64,000 nt of DNA from Amaranthus tricolor (Eukaryota; Streptophyta; Magnoliopsida; Caryophyllales; Amaranthaceae). Shown here piece after piece: positions 52,645-64,000 of the stretch. How positions within the stretch are numbered: the stretch's first letter is position 1; each line of letters opens with the position of its first letter. The position numbers were made by a program, and so were the translations under genes. The notes beneath the pieces were generated by a model. It was not told where the DNA came from. It did no database searches and saw only the letters and a program-made list of their open reading frames with translations. The stretch is from the NCBI RefSeq assembly GCF_026212465.1, contig NC_080049.1:2177460-2241459 (forward strand). Direction: 5' to 3'.

Positions 52645-53485
52645 TTAATTAGGGCATCCACATTCCTGTATTTCAATAGAAAAATAAATATAAATTTTTG
52701 GAATATAATTAACAAAATATTATTTGTGACATTAGACCACTAATAACGCTTATCTCTCTTTGTTATAGTATGAACCAACTACGATCCTAAGATTAGATCA
52801 TGAAATATTACCTTTTTGACAAACATTCCAAGAGATTCAAGGTAGTTGTTGTGCCTTCCAAAGAATCCAACAACAGGGCCTTCAGGTGGGCATGGTGAAG
52901 CAAAGTTGCAAACATTGGAAACATCTCTACCTTCTCCATATGGACCATATCCACATGGATTCAAATTGGTGTGTATCTTCAATGTAGCAATAAGGCATTC
53001 ATTGTGTTGATTTTTGTAGTTTCCATATGTTCCGCTAATTTGTGTTATGAATTCACCACATTTGAGTTGAATCTATATACATACAAAAATTTAGTTAAAA
53101 TTACAAGAAAATTCAACACTGTATCCTTAAATGGTTATAATTGTGATACTAACCCTAGATTCTCTTCCAAGATTACCACCAAACATTTTAGTAAAGGAAC
53201 CACCACATGGCTTCTCAATCACGAACCCAATAGCATCAACAATAAACCCATGCCTTATTATGACTTCTTTGATACGTTCGCATCCTTCAAGTTTCAAGGA
53301 AAAGTTTTCACATAACTTAGAACCATAAGGTCCGTACTTAACGATCTCTTGCCTCTGCAAAATTCACGTTATTAAACAAATATCTGTTAAGGAAAGAAAA
53401 GTAATAACCATAAATTTTGACCATATAACAAAAGAAAACGGATAAAGATCTAGCAACTTCGCACCTTAGCGAGTTCTTGAGCCAT
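52645..53485 (-). CDS. Jacalin-related lectin, tandem copy 3
   Basis: Exons 53465-53485, 53154-53354, 52812-53072, 52645-52665. The protein equals copies 1 and 2 except in the first exon, where Ile5 is Leu (MAQELAK). From about 53366 upward the intron 1 and promoter sequences diverge from the other copies, which marks the end of the homogenised block. A TATA box (CATATATATAG) is still present near 53570. Same jacalin features and Cys count as copy 1. Confidence 0.85.
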
Positions 53486-55836
53486 TATTTTAGCTGCCTA
53501 AAGTGGTGAAACTTACAATAATATGCTTTGGACTTGAGAATGTGATATGTTGTGCTTCACAACGGTACTCATATATATAGCCATGTGACCAGAGGAAAAG
53601 TTATTATTCTAATAGCTTTTGATCACTAAGAACTTATTCGATTGACTTTTTCTCTTATTTATTTTTGGCACATATACTCCAATTTAAGGTGTTAAATAAA
53701 GAGAAATTTTACTTGATAGCAACTAGATTTAAGTTTATAAAAGTCATAGAAAATTCCATTAAAAAGTATTATATTATGTTAACTTTGGATTTTTATGTCT
53801 GTTTTTTCTTTTTATTAGTTTCATGATTAAAAGAATGAAACAAAAAATCAAAACTCTACAACCAGCCACCCTCTCCCCAACCCTAAACCCGCCCCTTCAC
53901 CCACAGTGCCCCTAACATCCTTCCTTTCCTTCACCGTGCCTTTCACCTCAGGTAATGAAAGTCGCGAGCCCATCACTATTCTTGTCCGACCACCCTGACT
54001 TGACCACTTCTCAATTCACCCATACCCAACCTTGAGCAATGAGAAGTCTCCTAAACTTAAAGCCACCTTCACTCTAACTTCTTATCTAGAACCTTTGACT
54101 AAACTTTTAATCCCCCATCCCAATAAACACATTTTCCTCGTAAAAAAAGCACAACTACACTTCCCTTAATATTTCAATTGCAACTCAAACTCATATTTGG
54201 ATTCTTCAAATAAACCCATCTTTTCCAATAAACACATATTTCTGCTAACAAAGCATAAATTACCTATTTTTGAATTCACTTAATTCTCCTAAACAATCCA
54301 TCTAAGTTTGTAGGTAGAGTTAGGTTAGGGTTGGGTGGAAGGGGATATTCAAGGTTGATTTGTTCGATAGATATGGGTTAGGATTTTGGTAGATAAAAAC
54401 AACACAACTTATCTTTTTTTTGTTTTTTCATTTATTTTTAACAAATATTTAACTTATTTTGCTACAGTCTTCAAACACTTAAACCTTATTGGAATCATAT
54501 AGAAAAAAAAGTCCTAAATAAGCTGCCACTCACATTTACCTTTAACCAGTAGCTACCATGTATAAATAAGCAAAATGATATAGATTTTTTTTAAATTGAC
54601 GTTAGCACATTTTGTCCATTTTGGGGAAAATCAAATTAACTTTCCATTAATTTAAATAATATGTCAGTTAAATATGTACTTGTGTTTTAATGGTGGAGAA
54701 GCTAAATTTCTAGAAGCAAATGAATAAAATCTATTAAGATGTTTTAATTACTTAAATGATGTTAGTTTGAAGGTGACTTATTTAAGTCCGGTATTTTTCT
54801 CGTGAAAACAAACAATGGATAAGATTATTATTTAAAAATAATTTAAATGCCGACTTTTCCGATAGATAAATAATAAATCGGATTTATTAATGTCCGCTTA
54901 TTTAATTTATACTCATATTCAAGAACAAGTAATAGGGGGTAAAATAAAGTGATGTGAATCATATTCTATACTTTTTAGTGAGACGTGAGATACATGGTTA
55001 AACGGACGGAAATGAGTCGCTTTTTAGATATTTAATCTTAAGGAAGGATGAGACTAAAGACTCCCTTAATTTGGGCTTTCAGCACAGTTTTAATTGTGAT
55101 ATTTGATTAGCGATTTTAGGGCATGTCATGTCAAGGAACCAACTCAACCAAAAGCTTAAGCTGATGGTTGAGGCCCCAAGATATATTATATACTCTAACA
55201 GGGCATATACGTTTTTCCAGGAATTCATATATAGTATTCTGCGAGACGTGTTAAAAATCCCCGAAAGAAGTTCCAGATGGTTTAGTCGAGTTTTGTGGTA
55301 ACAAAATGTGGGGAGCCAAGCTATTAAGGCAACAGAACGAGTAGGAAAAAATATAGGATAAAAAACCAAATTTCCAAAAACAGAAAAAATCGTAGGAATA
55401 TTTAATCATTACACTTTAAGGCTATTAATAATATAAAATTTAAGCAGGTACAAATAGGAATGTCGTATTGTCAAATTTATTTTCAGCAAGATCCAATATC
55501 ATTAAAACTACTACTCCAACAAATCTTATTCTTAGATATTGGGTATAATATCAAGAATCTAGTTCGGATTTATTGCCTTATACTTTTAATAAAAAGTGAC
55601 GATCATAATGGACCAACAGAATATGTTCTTGTTGATCCATAGCCACAAAAATATGATCTATAGATCTTTTTCCTTACATAATCGACTAGGTTTTACTAAG
55701 TTGATTGTCGTTAACATACTGCTCGCTCATTCTCTTCCATTATTAGAGCTCGGGATTGACAATGAACGATGAGCACTTAGAGTATATATGTATAATACTG
55801 TGAGATCCTTGACAAGGGAGATTTGTTGGATCAAAT
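53486..55836. other. Upstream region of lectin copy 3, diverged spacer
   Basis: Aligns only in parts with 41420-43140. It lacks the CT/TA microsatellite and has its own insertions and deletions (for example 53900-54900, without a counterpart). No gene recognised. Confidence 0.5.
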
Positions 55837-55844
55837 TTCACAAT

Positions 55845-56373
55845 TAGACCTGGAAAAACGGTCGATCGGTCTGGTTTCGGAATAAAGCAGTCCCGATCAG
55901 GTCATTTTCGGGACGGGTTAGTTTCGAGTCGAATCATTGCGGATTTTGGCGGGTTTGAGTTGACCCAATGGGTTACCATTTTATTTTTTTTCTTGGTTAA
56001 CTTAAAAATATTTGTAGGATTTCTGATTTTATTATTGAATTAAAAATGATAATCTTTTTTTCGAAAATAGTGTAAACTGTATCACCTAGCAAATCACGAT
56101 AACGTAGCAACACAATTTTTAGACGATCAAATAATACTAACTAAACATAAAGAAGTTGAACAAATCTAAAATGCATCATACAACAAAAAAGATACCCAAA
56201 TAAGTCAAACATAATACAATAATTTAAACAATTCGATCGACCCATTTTTTAACTGATTTCTAGGGCTCGATCATTTTTTGGCCGGTTTCTGGTCGAAATA
56301 TTCGACTTTCAACCTAATTTTTTCGGCCGGTGTTGGAACAATTTTTGGGTAGGAGTAATTTTTCCCAGTTCTA
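55845..56373. mobile_element. Non-autonomous hAT element
   Basis: 529 bases with ends TAGACCTGGAAAAA and (reverse) TAGAACTGGGAAAAA, flanked by the 8-bp duplication TTCACAAT (55837-55844, 56374-56381). Units I and II have the site once (near 43710, CCTTCACAATAGATAG). Size, 8-bp duplication and TAG-start ends fit hAT. No transposase frame. Confidence 0.85.
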
Positions 56374-56381
56374 TTCACAAT

Positions 56382-57328
56382 AGACAACCATATAATCATC
56401 TTCGTCTCTTTGGCATGGGGAAGCATAAAGTTTGATCGAAATTGTGGATTAAAATTATATAGAGGAAAACGTTATTTTTATTTTGGTTGAGGGTTCCAAA
56501 ATATTGAACCATACAAAACCACAAACCATATTGCTAACTATTTTGTTTTAAAGTATAAATGAGAATTGTAGTATTTGTATGAAACATATTTTTCTAGAAT
56601 ATAATTTATAATTAATGTAAAATTATGTAAAAGGAAAATCAAACTATTCTAGCTATTGTACATCAATATGAAAATATAAAATTAAATAGTAAAGTAATTG
56701 TTTTATTTTTCTAGCAATTAATTTTCAATTCAAAGATAGTAGTTAATTTTTTTTTTTTTAAAAAGGAAATTTTTAATTAAATTGGAATGTGTGCACCCCT
56801 ACTTCCGCAACGCAACTATGAAAATTGCTCAACAACCCGCCAAGGTGTGTACTTAATATCCGAAAGTTTCTTTATATCTTTTCAACTTAATTAAATTAGG
56901 AATTATTACACTGCAAGGCTATCGATTTTGTAAAATATAAGTTTAAACAATGAAATACATAAGAATAACAATGAGATGAGAATATAAAATCATGTCCATC
57001 TTAACCCTTAAAGCATATATATATAGGAAAGTAATTATATTGTCAAATTTATATAAATTCGTCCTTCGAATCTTTATGTTACATATTGGTTGTAATATCA
57101 AGAATCCAGTTCGCTTTTATCGCCTAATGCTTTTGATAAAAAATAGACCATCAGAATATGTTCTTGATGATTTAAATGCGCACAAAAATATTATCATTTT
57201 TCTAGTCTATTATTAATGTCGTTCTTTTTATTTTATGGGTTTTAGGCAAAATAAAAAATGGGTTCTTTCTACAGAGGGTCGATTTCAGTTGTCAATGAGT
57301 ATTTAGAAAAATAAAAAAGGGTCTTTAA
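56382..57328. other. Unit III spacer, no gene seen
   Basis: Diverged counterpart of the 44326-45360 spacer. The solo LTR and the Stowaway-like MITE of units I and II are absent. Confidence 0.5.
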
Positions 57329-58160
57329 TGGATTCTTGGCACTCATTCTTTCACTACAACAAACTTAACTTTTCGCGACAAAGGATTTAGTGACATTAAA
57401 AAAAAGTCACTGATTTATATTTTAGTGTAATAATTGTTGATTTTATTTTAAATTCAACTATAAAGTGATTTAGTGACACTTTATTTGGCATTTAGTGACA
57501 TATATAATTGTTACTATAGTATATAGTGACATTAATGAAAATTGTCACTAAATCCTATATTGCGAAAACCTTTAATATATATATTTTAATTATGCTGCTA
57601 AAGGGTCTTATTAATGTCACAAAATCCACTATATATACCATTAGAAATTGAAAGCAAAGACATTAAATTAAGTGTCACTAAATATATTTCACTAAAAGTA
57701 ATTTATGTTGTAGTGTTTACTCTTTCTGCTTGGGCACTTGACTGAACTTCTAGTTATTATTATTGGGTTCATGGTTGCGGATCTCCTCTGTTACATTGAT
57801 TTTACTATTGCCTTGGATTCCAAAGTAGTTAGGGAAAGCTTGACAAATTGTACTCCTATTGGGACAAATATGATTTACTTTGTACCTTTTGCTAGTATCT
57901 CTAAGTTGGAAGCTGAAGAAGGAAGTGCGTCGTATCTCAAGGCGGAAATTTCACTTTGCTGATTGTCTCTCCCACCAAGTCCGATCTGAAATCCTACAGA
58001 AGTTTAACTTTTTAGACTCCCTATCTCTCTCTCCTGTGTTAATGATGTTATTATCTTTGACTTTTACCTTTGACTCTTTATTTGTTCCTGTGGTCTCTCC
58101 TTCCCTCTCTGTGCTTGAGGAGAATGAGACCTCTTATTTCTCTTTTTATGTACATTAATT
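57329..58160 (+). pseudogene. LINE RNase H-like remnant interrupted by a CACTA element
   Basis: After removing 57352-57715, two frames carry the RNase H-like domain found at the end of plant L1-type pol: ELLVIIIGFMVADL, FTIALDSKVVRESL (with the D-S of the active site), then after a frameshift near 57880 VRRISRRKFHFADCLSHQ. Stops and shifts make it non-functional. It is the uncut original of the fragments ending at 45540 and 51575. I would not call it a host gene. Confidence 0.55.
57352..57715. mobile_element. Non-autonomous CACTA (En/Spm) element
   Basis: 364 bases beginning CACTACAACAAA and ending TTATGTTGTAGTG, flanked by TTT (57349-57351, 57716-57718). Inside are several TTTAGTGACA / TGTCACTAAA subterminal repeats in both orientations, as in transposase-bound CACTA ends. 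The matching place in units I and II (near 45383) has no insert. Confidence 0.88.
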
Positions 58161-58559
58161 GTTTTTCTGTTTTTTTATAATATGTTGCATTAATCAAAAA
58201 TAAGTTACATTTTACAAGCGGTATTCTACTTCTTACATGACAACATAGATGAATTTATGTGTTGAACTCCTTTTTAACTCTAGCATTAGGTAAATGCATA
58301 CCTTGCATAGAGTCAAAATAACTTTAGTTTTTATATAGTCATAGTTATCAATAATATCCCACTTTAAACAGGTTCGAATCAAAACAAGATAATGAACAAT
58401 CGATACCCATATATCCCCAAAGAGAGGGCTACTTTTATAGATACCTTTCTATGTATAGATACAGAGTTGATCAAATATATCCTCATCACCGCACCACAAA
58501 TCTTTGTAAGGACTTTCGAGCTCTATCACCTTCTTAATTAAGAATATTGCATTACCAAA
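58161..58559 (+). other. Upstream region of the plus-strand lectin pseudogene
   Basis: Non-coding. No clear TATA box; a weak TTTATAGATA lies near 58435. Confidence 0.4.
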
Positions 58560-61245
58560 ATGGCTCAGGTTGGTCAGGTAATATAATACTCCCTCCTCTT
58601 TCATATGTTCTTGTCAAATAAAATTTATAAATTTTAATGTTAAACTTTAATAATGATTAAATCGACCTATATTAAATATATATTCATGTGAAATCTTAAT
58701 AAATTCGTTTTAATATATATTTCCTAATCATCAACTTTTTAAAATTTTTAAAAACTTACAATTAAAATTATTTGACTTTTAAGTTTGCATTGAAATCTGC
58801 ACAAAAACGAATGACTAGAACAAATAAAAACAAAGAGAATATTAATTTGCTGATCATTACAATTGTAGTTTTACTTTAGTCTCCTGTAACAACATCATAG
58901 TTTATACTTAAATTCTTTTAATTCGCTAAATAATTGAGCGGCAGGATATATCATTATAACAAATTTAGCTGATTAAAACTTAATTAAGCTTAATCTCATT
59001 GATCATAACTTATAATCATCTATAGAAAAATATTTAAAAATTCTGAAAATAATTTTTAATTTACTTGTTATATAATTTGTTGGATGTACTCATGTAAGTA
59101 ATAAATTCTCAATGTGAAGATTGTTTAATAATGTTTCATGTCTTAATTCATTACAATAATATATTTTTCAATAATTTGTGAATAATATGTCATTGAAAAT
59201 ATTTTTTATGTAAATGATTAATGTGTTATTCAATAATAAAAAGATTATACATGTATATTAATTGTTTAAGATAGAAAATAAGTAAATATATATAATTTTA
59301 TAATATTTTGTAAATTAATAATCAAACCAATTTCATACAGAAAAACCGTTTATTAAATTATAAACTAATAAACATTCATAAAATATTTTTTAAAGGCTAA
59401 TGAAGATGAAAAATTCTTAAATGAGACGGGCTTATTTATACCAATTTTATTGGGATGAACCATGAACATTTAGTGTGTTTAAGTCATCACTTACAATTTT
59501 AAAATAATTAATAAGAGAAATAGGCTATTAAACTTTTCTCATGATGAAATGGTCTCATACAAGACGAGCTGAATAAAGATTGTAGGGTCGGTTTTTTTGG
59601 CTATCTGGGGTAGCCGATCGCCTACGGCCCCCAGAAATAAAGGGCTTCAACTCAAATATTAAATGGTGCTATCCAGACCCGGTTCTGACTTTTGAGCAAC
59701 ACTTTTTAAGTGATTTGTTTGTAAGAATTTTTTATCTTTAAAGTAATACAATATTTTTACAATACATTTTTTTTCTTGAATTATTTTTCTTTAAGTGGAA
59801 ATTTTTTTATCTTTTATTATAATAAAGGGCCATATTTTAAAAGATGCCATAAAAATAAATCTACCTCTCTTGTATCAAACAGGCTCACCGTGAGACGAGT
59901 CCACACAAAAATTTGTATTATGCTAAAATGTTCTATATTGGGCTATTTAACCAAAGTATAAGATATGTCTTACGATCAAACCTTCTCATATAAGAATTTA
60001 TAAAGATAAATACGGCCTTTAAAATTCATTAAAATTTTTATTCTGCCCCTAAAAGATTGCATAATTAGAAAAGAAAAAAGCTAAGCAAAAAAGTTGTTAT
60101 AGTTCCGACCCATGTTGATACGTAATAAATGGTGCTTTGATTTTGGCAGAACAAGTGCAAGAGTGTGTTGAAAAGTACGGACCTTACGGAAATCAAAGTG
60201 GGCAACAATGGTCGATGATGCTTGAACCAAATGAAATTATTTACTAAATTATTTTAAGGACTGGCGCTGTGATCGATTCTATTGCGTTTATCATTGCTAA
60301 ACCTTCTAATTGTGGTTGCGGTTGGACCGCCTCTCATCGTAAGTTTGGTGGTAATGGCGGCAATAGCGAATACAAGGTCACTAAGCTTTTTCCTATCTTC
60401 TTATATACAAAAATAGTTTCTTTATTGTTTGTGAAATGAGAGTTTTTAGATTCGAATTTCTAGATTTTTTTATAATCCAAAAAAATTATAAGAAATCTAA
60501 TTTAAGCCGAAAGTAAAATATATTTACAATAATTGAGACGAAATAAATTAACTGATTATGTCTATATGTGAAAATAAGATTAGTAATTAATAGAACAAAG
60601 TGTGCCTGTCTCACCATTTTGAAATAGTTTATATAAATTATATCTATAAAATTTCAAGATACGTTCATATAGAAAAGCTACTACGGTGTATATACGATAA
60701 AATTGGAAGCTCCATATCCTATATTTGGTTTATATTACAATTTAAGTATATACCTTCTATTCTAATTAAAAGTCTAATTTGACATTACACACTTATCGAC
60801 GATTATTTCAATATTAGATATCTATAACTTTGTTTATAAGTTAAGAATAAAAATAAAAATAAAAATAAAATTTAATTGGTGATTACTAAAAAGTAAATAA
60901 GACATTTAATTACAATAGAAATTATTCCATTTCCTTTTTCTTAAAAATGCGTCATTTTGAAGTAAAAAAGTAACAACTCACAAAATTTTTTTAGTACTTC
61001 TTTAATAATTTAGACAATATGAAAACGAATTAATTGTTATATTGTCATATTCTATACTTGCAAATATGTAAATATGTGAATTGCAAATATAAACTTATAT
61101 TATATGTTATGATTTGGTGAAGATTACACTCCGAAGTGGGGAGTATTCTGAATTTTCATCACCAATACCATCAAGCGGTCGTGTTTCTGGCTTTTTCGGA
61201 ACTTTGGACTACAACCTCATTCAATCTATCGGAATCTACGGTTAA
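58560..61245 (+). pseudogene. Jacalin-related lectin pseudogene, plus strand
   Basis: Exon 1 at 58560-58577 (MAQVGQ, then GTAATA), exon 2 about 60150-60376 and exon 3 at 61123-61245. Exon 2 reads EKYGPYGNQSGQQWSMMLEP, then a TAA at about 60244, then ILRTGAVIDSIAFIIAKPSN and FGGNGGNSEYK. Exon 3 reads ITLRSGEY, then directly SEFSSPIPSSGRVSGFFG and IQSIGIYG. It lacks about 35 residues of the middle jacalin strands (the TQISGTYGNY..LKIHTN part). Frame at the exon 1/2 junction also looks shifted. In-frame stop, deletion and shift together mean a pseudogene. It faces the tandem copies and is only distantly similar to them. Confidence 0.75.
58589..58842. mobile_element. Decayed Stowaway-like MITE in the lectin pseudogene intron
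   Basis: Left end CTCCCTCCTCTTTCATATGTTC and right end (reverse) ATTCTCTTTGTTTTTATTTGTTC are imperfect inverted repeats next to TA dinucleotides. Confidence 0.5.
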
Positions 61246-62207
61246 AAGGGTGCTTATTTTTGGTTACACCAAAATTAATGATACACCGTTTACCCCTATA
61301 AGTACATAATTAGATTTTTCAAAGAAAATGGGAGAAAATATATACTTAATGGGAAAGGTTTGAAAATGATTAAATATAAATTAATGTGTGTATGAAAATA
61401 CATAGCAAAAACATTGGTTATATAGCGAAAAATATATAAGAGGATTTACCTGGTGATCCTGATTTTTTGGCTTTTTCATTTGGTGAACGAATGTTTTTTT
61501 GTATGCATAGTGACCTTATGTTTTCAACTATTCTACAACTTAGACAAACTTTTAAGTTTTTTTTTTTTTTTTTTTTTAAATTTATATTATTACCGTCGCA
61601 AAAAGTTTTTTCATAAAACAAGTGTTTCGAATACCATTATGTGGAACATTTGTCGAAAACATGTTTAAATTGAGTATTTACATTAACAAAGAACTTAGCT
61701 TTTTGTTATCAAAGTTGAAAGTTCGTGGTCACCATGCAGATTAGAAAAAGTTTATATACGACGTGAAAAAGTCGTCTAAAACTCATGGTTACCAAGTAGA
61801 GTTTTCTAAATTTAAAGCAATTCCTATATGACGGACGTAAAAGGAAATTATATAGCAATTAAATGAGTTAATGAGAATAAGAAAATTGAGTTATGATTTA
61901 AAATGAAATCTTAGAAATTTTTATAAGACGGACAGAGAGAGAGAGAGTACAACCTATTTGGAAATTAATCGTTTCGTTTGCTTTTTGAAATTTTCTCAGG
62001 AATGATTTTCATGGTGTTTAACTTGTGTTATTGACTTCTATATGATAGCAATTATCTAATATCTATTATAAATAAAATGTTTCCGGCTTTGTCGATGTGC
62101 ATTAGAAGCATATATGATGATGTACTATATTTCATATTTGTATGATATTATATAAAACTAATAAATAATATTTTTATATTATGCATAATGTTGACATCTT
62201 GGTTTTA

Positions 62208-62253
<46 letters not shown>

Positions 62254-63221
62254 GTTTTAATAACGTAGTATTTAGATGGAACTGCATTAAGGCAATTGGG
62301 TGTTAAGCGAGTTAATTATTGATCGATACAAATTATCAACTAGTTCATATGTTGGATGAGTTTGGTTGATTTTTGAAGACTTAGAAATCTTTGATACATA
62401 CTCCAGTTTTTTCCATTTGGAACATCTTTGTGTGCATATATATGATCTTTTGGTCCATTTGATCGAGGCTCTTTAATTCTATAAAGTCATATGCGATTGA
62501 ACACCTTACACAGATCTAAAATCATCCCTGGTGAAAGCATTGGAAAATTGGGGATTAAAGTGTATAACACATTGGATTAATCCCCTTTCATATGTCTACA
62601 TTCTAATTTAAGCAAAGCCGAAATTTGAAGCTTCATGCTGTTAATTTCTTTAAGACTCCATGCTCATAATAATGTTATATTGTTTCCTTCTACATCATCC
62701 ACCTTTACTTTCCACAGCACTTTTGATGTACATATTTATATGTAATATATATGGTACATAACACATGCTATTTCACAATAAATAAATCTATTATTACAAA
62801 CTCAAAATATTACAAGGAAATACCAAAACATAAAGCACAACATATGTAGTCATCCCTCTCCAAGGATGAAATACACTAGCTAGTTAGATATAAAAAAAAC
62901 CTCATATATATGGAAGGCCACAAAATATTGAACTTATATACTCAACACATAGCTCAAACACTAACACACAAAACATGATATTACATCCAACATCACCCAA
63001 ACCTTATTATATCCAAACAATGACAAACATACTAATTATGGTTTGGGTATAACTTTTTATCTATATTTAGTTGGAAAATTTAAATCTTAAAATCTCACAT
63101 TTTGATGGCCAGCTTTTACAAACTTATATTTCGCTTATGCATAAAACATGAAATGCGAGATTTTCAAAAGCTGATCACCTAAAAGTGAGACTTTTAGAAT
63201 GAAATTTTCTAATATGTTCCA
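61246..63221. other. Intergenic, simple repeats only
   Basis: No gene seen. Holds a run of 20 T (61558-61577), a short (GA)n (61931-61946) and an (ATT)n microsatellite at 62209-62250. Confidence 0.6.
62209..62250. repeat. (ATT)n microsatellite
   Basis: About 14 uninterrupted ATT units. Confidence 0.95.
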
Positions 63222-63936
63222 TTAACAACAACGCTTATCACGCAAGCAAAGGTGACCGGTCATATGAGCACTTTCAGCTCCACCACTATGCACATAAGGG
63301 CATTCAGGTTTATACTTGCTAGTACCCTCATTCCCAGCAATGCGCACATTCCATTTAGCAAGCAAGTCTTTAGCCGAGGCCATAGTCCAAGTAGCAGTCG
63401 CATTTTCATACCTACTATGTGTAATACGAATAAACTTCGTCAAATTCTCATTCTTGGTAATATCATCAGGATCAATATCAACAATAAAGATATCTCCATA
63501 TGGTCTAACAGAGTGCAAGAACAGAGGCATCGATACAGGATCGCACGAAACAGCAGCAAGATCAGCTGTTATAACTAGACTCTTACCATCAGGACTAAAG
63601 AATGGATGGTTTACATGCCCAGGAAATAGATCACCAATATAAGTTAACCCACTATCAATGACTTTAATCACCACATCTTTATCATCTGCCTTGATAAGGT
63701 ACACTGCGAAGTAGCCTGGATCGGGTAAGTCTTCTGCTGCTGTAGCGGTTGGATTTGCTCGATTTGATGAGAATGTTATCCAATCTCCTTTAGGAGACCA
63801 ATGACAATGAGTATCAGTCCAATCTCCTTGAGTTAGTCTTGTTATCTTGCCCCCATCGAATTCCCCTATCTCTGCATTCTCCATTATGTATAGGTTCTTC
63901 GGTCCATCTGTTGTTGATCGATAAACTAGTCTCGTC
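63222..63936 (-). CDS. TolB/DPP6 N-terminal-like beta-propeller protein, 3' exon (partial)
   Basis: The last exon runs from an acceptor (minus TTTCAAG at 63937) to TAA at 63222-63224, about 237 codons. It contains WD40-like/TolB beta-propeller blades: FDGGKITRLTQGDWTDTHCH, WSPKGDWITFSSNR, then VNHPFFSPDGKSLVITAD and GDIFIVDIDPDDI. The HPFFSPDGKSL motif is typical of PD40 repeats. The exon start TRLVYRSTTDGPKNLYIM shows the protein continues upstream, past the right edge. Plant members of this family are annotated as TolB-related or DPP6 N-terminal-like proteins of unknown biochemical role. The C-terminus (KYKPECPYVHSGGAESAHM) looks intact. Confidence 0.8.
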
Positions 63937-64000
63937 CTTGAAACAATACAACATAATAACAGGTAAGTTTATAGTGGTGTGCACATAAACATGGCGACAA
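63937..64000 (-). other. Intron of the beta-propeller gene
   Basis: Sequence upstream of the acceptor at 63937-63938; runs off the window. Confidence 0.5.

Larger units (their letters stand above)
46691..52725. repeat. Tandem unit II of the 6.03-kb duplication
   Basis: Near-identical to 40660-46690. Identity with the next copy of the lectin continues to about 53365 and then falls sharply. Confidence 0.85.

Noticed and set aside
57738..58158. Two overlapping plus-strand frames as a host gene
   Set aside because: They are frame-shifted pieces of a LINE RNase H-like domain, and the left part is repeated in truncated form in the other units.

Overview
This is a plant nuclear DNA window: AT-rich, split genes with GT-AG introns, a plastid-division FtsZ1 exon, a plant SYP5-type Qc-SNARE, jacalin-related lectins, and nested LTR retrotransposons of the plant Ty3 (Tekay/Del chromovirus) and Ty1-copia groups. 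A dicot is likely, perhaps Caryophyllales, but the order is a weak inference. Only a few host genes are present; most of the window is transposable elements.

Layout. 1-1.4 kb: first coding exon and promoter of FtsZ1 (minus strand, rest of the gene off the left edge). 2.9-7.5 kb: a decayed copia element with a rearranged 3' LTR. 7.5-25.1 kb: a three-level nest. An old Tekay-type element (truncated near 25120) has its 3' LTR split by a younger 13.6-kb Tekay-type element (8737-22357, target duplication AATTA). That element is itself split by a 2.4-kb solo LTR of the same family (16178-18621, target duplication GTTCT). The younger element carries an acidic open reading frame between its primer-binding site and gag. 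25.8-26.5 kb: an intact single-exon gene of a plant family I cannot assign a function to. 28-34.2 kb: a complete SYP51/52-like SNARE gene (five coding exons, one GC-AG intron, His where the zero-layer Gln is expected), with a solo copia LTR and a LINE remnant in its introns.

34.2-57.8 kb: a tandem array built from the tail of the SNARE gene plus a minus-strand jacalin-related lectin gene. Three lectin copies lie about 6.03 kb apart. Each later unit begins with a truncated copy of the last SNARE exon and ends in a broken RNase H-like LINE fragment. Sequence identity runs in shifted blocks, so the middle lectin looks like the product of an unequal crossover inside the lectin gene. Because the units are paralogous, they act as empty-site controls for several insertions: a 4.9-kb Mutator-like element carrying a plant-mobile-domain gene (35296-40182), a hairpin MITE, a copia solo LTR, a Stowaway-like MITE, a hAT element and a CACTA element. 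58.5-61.2 kb: a fourth, broken lectin gene on the plus strand. 63.2-64 kb: the 3' end of a TolB/DPP6-N-like beta-propeller gene running off the right edge.

No operon-like or immunity-island system is visible. The most notable points are the SNARE zero-layer change, the lectin/SNARE-tail chimeric array, the Mutator-like element carrying a host-type domain, and the accessory acidic frame of the Tekay-type element.
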